Source of the DNA: Paracoccaceae bacterium | GTDB taxonomy: Bacteria > Pseudomonadota > Alphaproteobacteria > Rhodobacterales > Rhodobacteraceae | Direction: 5' to 3' | DNA length: 11,444 nucleotides | NCBI GenBank assembly: GCA_007121115.1 | Contig: SKMI01000281.1 | Span: 1 to 11,444 of the forward strand | Notes under the pieces: model-generated | Told to the model about the DNA's origin: nothing | Seen by the model: only the letters and a program-made list of their open reading frames with translations | Databases searched by the model: none | Shown here: positions 6,787-11,444 of the stretch, in pieces | Layout: the number at the start of each line of letters is the position of its first letter | How positions within the stretch are numbered: the first letter of the stretch is position 1 | Program-made: the position numbers and the translations under genes

Positions 6787-8319
6787 ATGACTGCAAGACT
6801 TCACCGAATCCTCGGTCCCGCCGTGCTGGCGGCCGGGCTGGCCTTCGGTCCCGGCGTCGCCGCCGGGCCAGAGGATGACACCCTGCGCGCCGCAATGACC
6901 GGCGAGATCCTGAACCTCGACTACCTGTATACCACGCGGCGCGAATACATCATCATGGCCAACATGACCGATGCGCGGCTGTTCAACATGAACCCCGAGA
7001 CGCAGGAAGCCGAGCCTTCGGTCGCCACGTCCTATGAATTCATCGACGACATGACGGTCGAGGTGAAGCTGCGCGACGATGTGCGCTTTCATGACGGCTC
7101 GCTGCTGACGGCCGCCGATGTGGCCTATACCTACAACTGGGTGATCGACGACGGGTCCGAATCCCACGCCCAGACGCTCATCAGCCGCTGGCTGGACCGG
7201 GCCGAGGTGATCGATGATCAGACCGTTCACTTCCACCTGGCCGCGGTCAACCCGCTGATCATCCGCGACATGGCCCAGCGCGTGCCCCTGCGCAAGGACG
7301 GCAGCTACCATCAGGGCGACGAGCCGGATTTCGACGCCATGGCGATCGACCATATCGGTGTCGGCCCCTACCGCGTGGCCAGTTTCAACCCCGGCGTGGA
7401 AGCGGTGCTGGAGCGGTTCGACGACTATTTCGGCGATGCGCCCGCGATCGAAAATATCGTTGTCCGCACTATCCCAGATGTCGGCACCCAGCAGGCCGAG
7501 ATCATGGCCGGTGGCATCAACTGGATGTTCAACGTGCCGCTGGACGTGGCCCAGAATGTCGGCATGCGCCCGGATATCGACCATCTGGCCGGGCCGGACC
7601 TGCGGATTTCATTCATCGTGCTGGATGCGGCCGGGATCGTCGAGGAGGACGGCCCCCTGACCGATGTGCGCGTGCGCCGCGCCATGAACCACGCCGTCAA
7701 CCGCGACGAGATCGCCGAATTCCTGATGGGCGGCGGCGCGTCCGAAGGCATTCACACGCCCTGCCACCCGGTGCAGTTCGGCTGCGTGCAGGACGTCATG
7801 CGCTACGAGTATGACCCCGAGCGCGGGCGCGAGTTGCTGGCCGAGGCGGGCTATCCGGATGGCTTCGACCTGGACCTCTGGGCCTATCGCGAGCGGCCGG
7901 TGTCCGAAGCGGTGATGTCGGATCTCGAGGCCATCGGCATCAACATCAACCTGCGCTATGTTCAGCTTGAATCCCTGAACCAGGCGCGCGCGGCGGCGGA
8001 GATCCCGGCCTATATCGGCTCATGGGGCTCCGGCGGGGTGCCGGACACGGCACTGATCGCGCGGGTGCATTTCTCGGATACCAGTGACCGGCACCTGTCG
8101 GGCGATTCCGAAGTTGTGGAATGGGTCATGGCCGCGGAGCAGACCGCCGATCAGGGCGCGCGCGCGGAATACTACCGCCAGGCCGTTACCCGGATCGCCG
8201 AACAGGCGTATTGGGTGCCGCTGGTCAGCTATACCGCCAATTATCTGGTGACCTCGGACCTCGACTTTCCGCTGGACAGCGACGGCGTGCCCCGGCTGGA
8301 GAATTCAAGCTGGCGCTGA
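6787..8319 (+). CDS. Peptide/nickel-type ABC transporter substrate-binding protein (SBP family 5)
   Basis: A periplasmic binding protein of the DppA/OppA/NikA family that captures the substrate and passes it to the two permeases downstream. It has 510 residues, normal for the family, with a likely signal peptide MTARLHRILGPAVLAAGLAF...GVAA cleaved near residue 26. There is no lipobox cysteine, so it should be a free periplasmic protein. Family features include PSVATSYEFIDDMTVEVKLR, the hallmark VRFHDGSLLTAADVAYTYNW, IGVGPYRVASFNPG, VRRAMNHAVNRDEIAEFLM, YDPERGRELLAEAGYPDGFD and the late EQAYWVPLVSYT. A Cys pair in CHPVQFGC could form a disulfide, as in related alphaproteobacterial proteins. 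The start is fixed by GGGAGG at 6776-6781, 5 bases before the ATG. The substrate (dipeptide, oligopeptide or something else) cannot be read from the sequence; the nearby threonine genes are only a hint. Confidence 0.93.
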   Translation: MTARLHRILGPAVLAAGLAFGPGVAAGPEDDTLRAAMTGEILNLDYLYTTRREYIIMANMTDARLFNMNPETQEAEPSVATSYEFIDDMTVEVKLRDDVRFHDGSLLTAADVAYTYNWVIDDGSESHAQTLISRWLDRAEVIDDQTVHFHLAAVNPLIIRDMAQRVPLRKDGSYHQGDEPDFDAMAIDHIGVGPYRVASFNPGVEAVLERFDDYFGDAPAIENIVVRTIPDVGTQQAEIMAGGINWMFNVPLDVAQNVGMRPDIDHLAGPDLRISFIVLDAAGIVEEDGPLTDVRVRRAMNHAVNRDEIAEFLMGGGASEGIHTPCHPVQFGCVQDVMRYEYDPERGRELLAEAGYPDGFDLDLWAYRERPVSEAVMSDLEAIGININLRYVQLESLNQARAAAEIPAYIGSWGSGGVPDTALIARVHFSDTSDRHLSGDSEVVEWVMAAEQTADQGARAEYYRQAVTRIAEQAYWVPLVSYTANYLVTSDLDFPLDSDGVPRLENSSWR

Positions 8320-8343
8320 GTGGCGTCGTCGTTACCTGAAAAG

Positions 8344-8371
8344 CCGGGAGGGCGGCGGGCCGCCCTTCCGG
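8344..8371 (+). other. Strong intercistronic stem-loop after the binding-protein gene
   Basis: A 12-base arm CCGGGAGGGCGG (8344-8355) pairs with CCGCCCTTCCGG (8360-8371) through a CGGG loop, with only one G-U pair. It begins 25 bases after the binding-protein stop and ends 52 bases before the permease start. No T-run follows, so full termination is unlikely. In other ABC operons such hairpins protect the 3' end of the abundant binding-protein mRNA or partly reduce expression of the membrane subunits; that role is inferred here. A second small stem, GGTCCC 8399-8404 with GGGACC 8411-8416, lies close to the permease ribosome-binding region. Confidence 0.6.
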
Positions 8372-8423
8372 ACCCGTCCGCGCCGCGTGATGCCGCGCGG
8401 TCCCAACCGGGGGACCCTGAGGG

Positions 8424-9341
8424 ATGCTGAATTACATCGCCCAGCGCGCCGCCCTTGCCATCGCCGTGGCGTTCACGGTGTCGCTTGCGGCCTTCGTGCT
8501 GCTGAACATCGCCACCGACCCGGCCTATGCCATCGCAGGCGAAGACGCCGACCCCGAGGTGGTCGAACAGATCCGCCAGCGTTTCGGCCTCGACCGTCCC
8601 ATCTGGGTGCGCTACGGCGAATGGCTGATGAATGTGCTGCGCGGCGATTTCGGCGTCAGCTACTACTGGAACAAACCGGTGTCTGCGCTGGTCGCCGAAC
8701 GGGTCGGCACCACCCTGACGCTGGCCTTTGCGGCGCTCTTTGTCACCATCGCCATCGCCATCCCGCTGGGCGCGCTGGCGGCACTCAACCGCAACACCTG
8801 GATCGACCGCTTCGCGCTCTGGGTCGCGGTCTCGGCGCAGGCGATCCCGAATTTCTGGCTCGGCCTGATCCTGATCATCCTGCTGGCGGTCACCTTCCCC
8901 ATCTTCCCGGTCTCGGGCGATGCGACCTGGCGCCATTTCGTGCTGCCCGCCTTCGTCCTCGGCGCCTCGTCGGTGCCGCCGGTGATGCGCCTGATGCGCA
9001 CCGGGCTGATCGAGGTGATGGGCTCGGACTATATCCGCACCGCGCGGTCCAAGGGGTTTCGCGGCCGGTCCCTGCTGACCCGGCACGCGCTGCGCAACGC
9101 GCTCCTGCCGGTGGTGTCGGTGCTGGCGGTCCAGCTTGGCCACAAGGTCGGCGGCTCGGTCATCACCGAAAGCGTCTTTGCCATCAACGGGCTGGGGCGG
9201 CTGGCGCTGCAATCGATCCTGGGCGCCGACATTCCCACGGTGCAGATGCTGATCTTCATCTTCGCGCTGGTCTTCGTGGCCATGAACCTGCTGGCCGACA
9301 TCCTGAACGCAGCCCTTGACCCAAGGATACGGATCGGATGA
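8424..9341 (+). CDS. Peptide-type ABC transporter permease, DppB/OppB family
   Basis: First inner-membrane channel subunit of the importer, 305 residues. The N-terminus MLNYIAQRAALAIAVAFTVS is typical of DppB-like proteins, with a first membrane helix at about 10-30. IRQRFGLDRPIWVRYGEW (50-67) is the usual DppB periplasmic hallmark, followed by VLRGDFGVSY (71-80). The coupling loop is DYIRTARSKGFRGRSLLTRH at 202-221... continuing into ALRNALLPVVSVLAVQLG. The tail VFAINGLGRLALQSI is also characteristic, and about six membrane helices are expected. GAGGG touches the ATG and GGGGGA lies about 9 bases further up, so the ribosome-binding site is not ideal, and a local stem may hold it. Expression may therefore be lower than that of the binding protein. 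Its 3' end overlaps the next gene by 4 bases (ATGA). Confidence 0.96.
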   Translation: MLNYIAQRAALAIAVAFTVSLAAFVLLNIATDPAYAIAGEDADPEVVEQIRQRFGLDRPIWVRYGEWLMNVLRGDFGVSYYWNKPVSALVAERVGTTLTLAFAALFVTIAIAIPLGALAALNRNTWIDRFALWVAVSAQAIPNFWLGLILIILLAVTFPIFPVSGDATWRHFVLPAFVLGASSVPPVMRLMRTGLIEVMGSDYIRTARSKGFRGRSLLTRHALRNALLPVVSVLAVQLGHKVGGSVITESVFAINGLGRLALQSILGADIPTVQMLIFIFALVFVAMNLLADILNAALDPRIRIG

Positions 9342-10258
9342 GCGAGCGCCTACAGACATCCGCCCCCGAGGTGCGGGCCGAAGCCGAGCAGGACCTGCCG
9401 CCCAGCCCCGGCCAGCTTGCCCGCACCCGCGCCTGGAGCCATCGCGGCTTTCAGGTGGGGGTGGCGATACTGGTCGCGCTGATCCTGGTGGCGATCTTAG
9501 CCCCCTATCTGGCCCCGCACAGTCCCTATCAGCAATCCCTGCCCAACCGGCTGCTGCCGCCCGTCTGGGTCGAAGGCGGGAACTGGACCTACCCGCTGGG
9601 CACCGATGGGGTCGGCCGCGATTACCTGAGCCGCCTGATCTATGGCACCCGCGTGTCGATCATCATCGGGCTCGGCGCGGCCACGGTGGGCATGTTCATC
9701 GGTGTGACGCTGGGCGTGCTGGCAGGCTATTTCGGCGGCTGGATCGATCATGCCTGCAGCTTCATCCTGACGGCGCAACTGGCGCTGCCGGGGCTGCTGC
9801 TGGCCATGGCGCTGGTGTTCTTCATCGGCCCGTCGCTTTACGTGGTGATCGGCATCATCGGGGTGCTGGGCTGGACCTATTTCATGGTCGTCACCCGAAG
9901 TGCCACCCAGCACATCAAGGGACTGGATTATGTCGCCGCTGCCCGCGCCTCGGGCGCCACGCCGCGCCAGATCATCTGGCACGAGATCATGCCGAACCTC
10001 AGTTCCAAGATCATCGTCATCTTCACCTTCGAGGTCGGTGTGGCGATCCTGGCCGAATCCGCGCTCAGCTTCCTGGGCGTGGGCATCCAGGCGCCGACCC
10101 CAAGCTGGGGCCTGATGATCGCCGAGGGCAAGGACGCCATGTTCTTCCGCCCCTGGCTGGTGGTGCTGCCGGGCATCCTGCTGTTCATCCTCGTGATCGG
10201 GGCGAACCTGATGGGCGACGGGCTGCGCGACATCACCTCGCCCGAGGAGAAGAGCTGA
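9338..10258 (+). CDS. Peptide-type ABC transporter permease, DppC/OppC family
   Basis: Second inner-membrane channel subunit, 306 residues. It carries an N-terminal cytoplasmic stretch of about 40 residues, a first helix at about 43-66, and then the family hallmark LGTDGVGRDYLSRLIYGTR (87-105). Further helices include SIIIGLGAATVGMFIGVTLGVLAG and the LPGLLLAMALVFFIGPSLYVVIGIIG region. The coupling loop is DYVAAARASGATPRQIIWHE (207 being within it), followed by IMPNLSSKIIV. ESALSFLGVGIQAPTPSWG, another DppC signature, follows, then a final helix WLVVLPGILLFILVIGANLMGDGLRD. The start overlaps the preceding stop by ATGA and the stop overlaps the next start by one base, so the two permeases and the ATPase are translated as a coupled set. 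The pairing with a DppB-like partner makes a heterodimeric channel likely. Confidence 0.96.
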   Translation: MSERLQTSAPEVRAEAEQDLPPSPGQLARTRAWSHRGFQVGVAILVALILVAILAPYLAPHSPYQQSLPNRLLPPVWVEGGNWTYPLGTDGVGRDYLSRLIYGTRVSIIIGLGAATVGMFIGVTLGVLAGYFGGWIDHACSFILTAQLALPGLLLAMALVFFIGPSLYVVIGIIGVLGWTYFMVVTRSATQHIKGLDYVAAARASGATPRQIIWHEIMPNLSSKIIVIFTFEVGVAILAESALSFLGVGIQAPTPSWGLMIAEGKDAMFFRPWLVVLPGILLFILVIGANLMGDGLRDITSPEEKS

Positions 10259-11444
10259 TGCCCCTGATCGAGGTCGACAAGCTGACCGTGCGCCTGCCGG
10301 TGCCTGCGGGCTGGCTTCATGCCGTGCACGAGATGAGCTTTGCGCTGGAGCGGGGCGAGGCGCTGGGGATCGTCGGTGAAAGTGGCTCGGGCAAGTCGAT
10401 GACGGCGCTGGCGCTGATGCGGCTGTTGCCGCGCGGCGCGCAGGTCAGCGCCGATGCGCTGCGGCTGGACGGGGAGGACCTGCTGACAATGCCGGACCGC
10501 GCCTTTGCGCAAACCGTGCAGGGCACCCGCATCGGCATGATCTTTCAGGAACCCATGACCTCGCTCAACCCGGTCTATACCATCGGACGCCAGATGACCG
10601 AGGCCAGCGTGCGACTGGGCCTGCTGGGCCAGGGGGCGGCGCGCAAGCGGGCGGTGGAGTTGCTGGACCGGGTGGGGATACCGGAGCCTGTCGCCCGGAT
10701 GGGCCAGTATCCGCACCAGCTTTCGGGCGGGCAGCGCCAGCGGGTGATGATCGCCATGGCGCTGATGCTGGACCCGGACCTGCTGATCGCGGACGAACCC
10801 ACCACTGCGCTCGATGTCACCGTGCAGGCGCAGATCATGGAGTTGCTGGCCGGGCTGCGGCGCGAAACCGGCATGGCGATGATCCTGATCTCGCATGATC
10901 TGGCGGTGGTGTCGCACACCACCGACCGGGTGGCGGTGATGTATGGCGGCGAGTTGCTGGAGGAAGGGCGCGCGGCCTCGGTGCTGGCGCGCCCGCGCCA
11001 CCCCTATACCGGGGCGCTGCTGCGGGCGATCCCCACCATCGACGGCCCGCGCAAGCGGCTGGCGGCGATCCCCGGCATTGTCGAGGCGCAGATGGCCCCG
11101 CCCCAGGCCTGCGTCTTCGCCCCGCGCTGCGCGCTGGCGCAGCCCGAATGCACCGCCGCCCGCCCGCCGCGCCAGACCGGCGCGGGCGGCCACTGGGCGC
11201 GCTGCATCCTGCCCGATGGTGGCGGGACCGCCGCCGCCGAGGCCCGCGCGATGCCCGACACGGCCCCGGCCGAGACCACGGCGGACCCGATGATCGAGGC
11301 CGAGCGGATCACCAAGATCTACCACATCAAGGAGGGGATATTCGGTGCGAAGAAGGAAATCCGCGCGGTCGATGATGTCTCGCTCACCGTGCGGCGGGGC
11401 GAAACCGTGGCGCTGGTGGGTGAAAGCGGGTCGGGCAAGTCCAC
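10258..11444 (+). CDS. Fused two-domain peptide ABC transporter ATPase (DppD-DppF type), 3' end outside window
   Basis: ATP-hydrolysing subunit for the two permeases; 395 residues are visible before the right edge. The first domain is a complete DppD/OppD-type NBD. It has Walker A GESGSGKS (40-47), Q-loop Gln97 in MIFQEPMTSLNP, signature LSGGQRQR (155-162), Walker B LLIADEPTTALD with Asp179-Glu180, and switch His213 in SHDLAVV. It ends with the oligopeptide-transporter C-terminal segment HPYTGALLRAIP and a cysteine group (ACVFAPRCALAQPEC) of the kind associated with an iron-sulfur site. After an Ala-rich linker a second domain starts near residue 345 (MIEAERITKIYH) and reaches its own Walker A GESGSGKS (388-395). 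The frame is open throughout, so this is one polypeptide rather than two genes; GsiA-like fusions have the same design. GAGGAG at 10244-10249 lies 8 bases before the ATG. Confidence 0.95.
   Translation, partial: MPLIEVDKLTVRLPVPAGWLHAVHEMSFALERGEALGIVGESGSGKSMTALALMRLLPRGAQVSADALRLDGEDLLTMPDRAFAQTVQGTRIGMIFQEPMTSLNPVYTIGRQMTEASVRLGLLGQGAARKRAVELLDRVGIPEPVARMGQYPHQLSGGQRQRVMIAMALMLDPDLLIADEPTTALDVTVQAQIMELLAGLRRETGMAMILISHDLAVVSHTTDRVAVMYGGELLEEGRAASVLARPRHPYTGALLRAIPTIDGPRKRLAAIPGIVEAQMAPPQACVFAPRCALAQPECTAARPPRQTGAGGHWARCILPDGGGTAAAEARAMPDTAPAETTADPMIEAERITKIYHIKEGIFGAKKEIRAVDDVSLTVRRGETVALVGESGSGKS

Noticed and set aside
8387..9319. 310-codon plus-strand open frame overlapping the DppB-like permease
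   Set aside because: It is an alternative frame with Arg/Gly/His-rich composition. The real permease frame shows all family motifs.

Overview
The window is a GC-rich, densely coding piece of an ordinary bacterial chromosome. It suggests an alphaproteobacterium, most likely of the Rhodobacterales/Roseobacter type. The reasons are the strong G/C bias at third codon positions, the tight ATGA and TGATG gene junctions, the pairing of a YbjN-domain gene with proC, and the particular form of the L-threonine dehydrogenase and peptide-binding protein. I cannot name a genus. I found no tRNA, rRNA, insertion sequence, CRISPR array, phage gene or integrase.

Layout. (1) Minus strand, 1-1333: proC (pyrroline-5-carboxylate reductase, its 3' end cut off by the window edge) and, upstream of it, a YbjN-domain protein. 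(2) 1334-1709: a divergent intergenic region with a candidate promoter and several inverted repeats. (3) Plus strand, 1710-4264: modA-modB-modC, a complete molybdate ABC importer with translationally coupled genes. (4) Plus strand, 4348-6557: kbl-tdh behind its own promoter with a perfect TTGACA -35 box. This is the two-enzyme route from threonine to glycine plus acetyl-CoA. (5) 6558-6786: a non-coding leader rich in inverted repeats. (6) Plus strand, 6787 to the right edge: a dipeptide/oligopeptide-type ABC importer. It comprises a periplasmic family-5 binding protein, a strong intercistronic stem-loop, two permeases and a fused two-domain ATPase that runs off the window.

How the parts relate. 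Kbl and Tdh act in sequence on threonine, through the unstable intermediate 2-amino-3-ketobutyrate. The peptide-type importer immediately downstream could supply amino acids or peptides to such catabolism, but adjacency is the only evidence for that. ModABC supplies Mo for molybdoenzymes and has no visible functional link to its neighbours.

The most notable point is in Tdh. The four cysteines that hold the structural zinc in the E. coli enzyme (positions 93, 96, 99 and 107) are Gly, Ser, Ser and Asp here, in an ungapped alignment, while the catalytic zinc ligands are intact. The other items worth a second look are regulatory: possible structured leaders before modA and before the peptide-binding-protein gene, a palindrome overlapping the modA promoter, and the stem-loop after the binding-protein gene. 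I see no clearly undescribed multi-gene system in this window.
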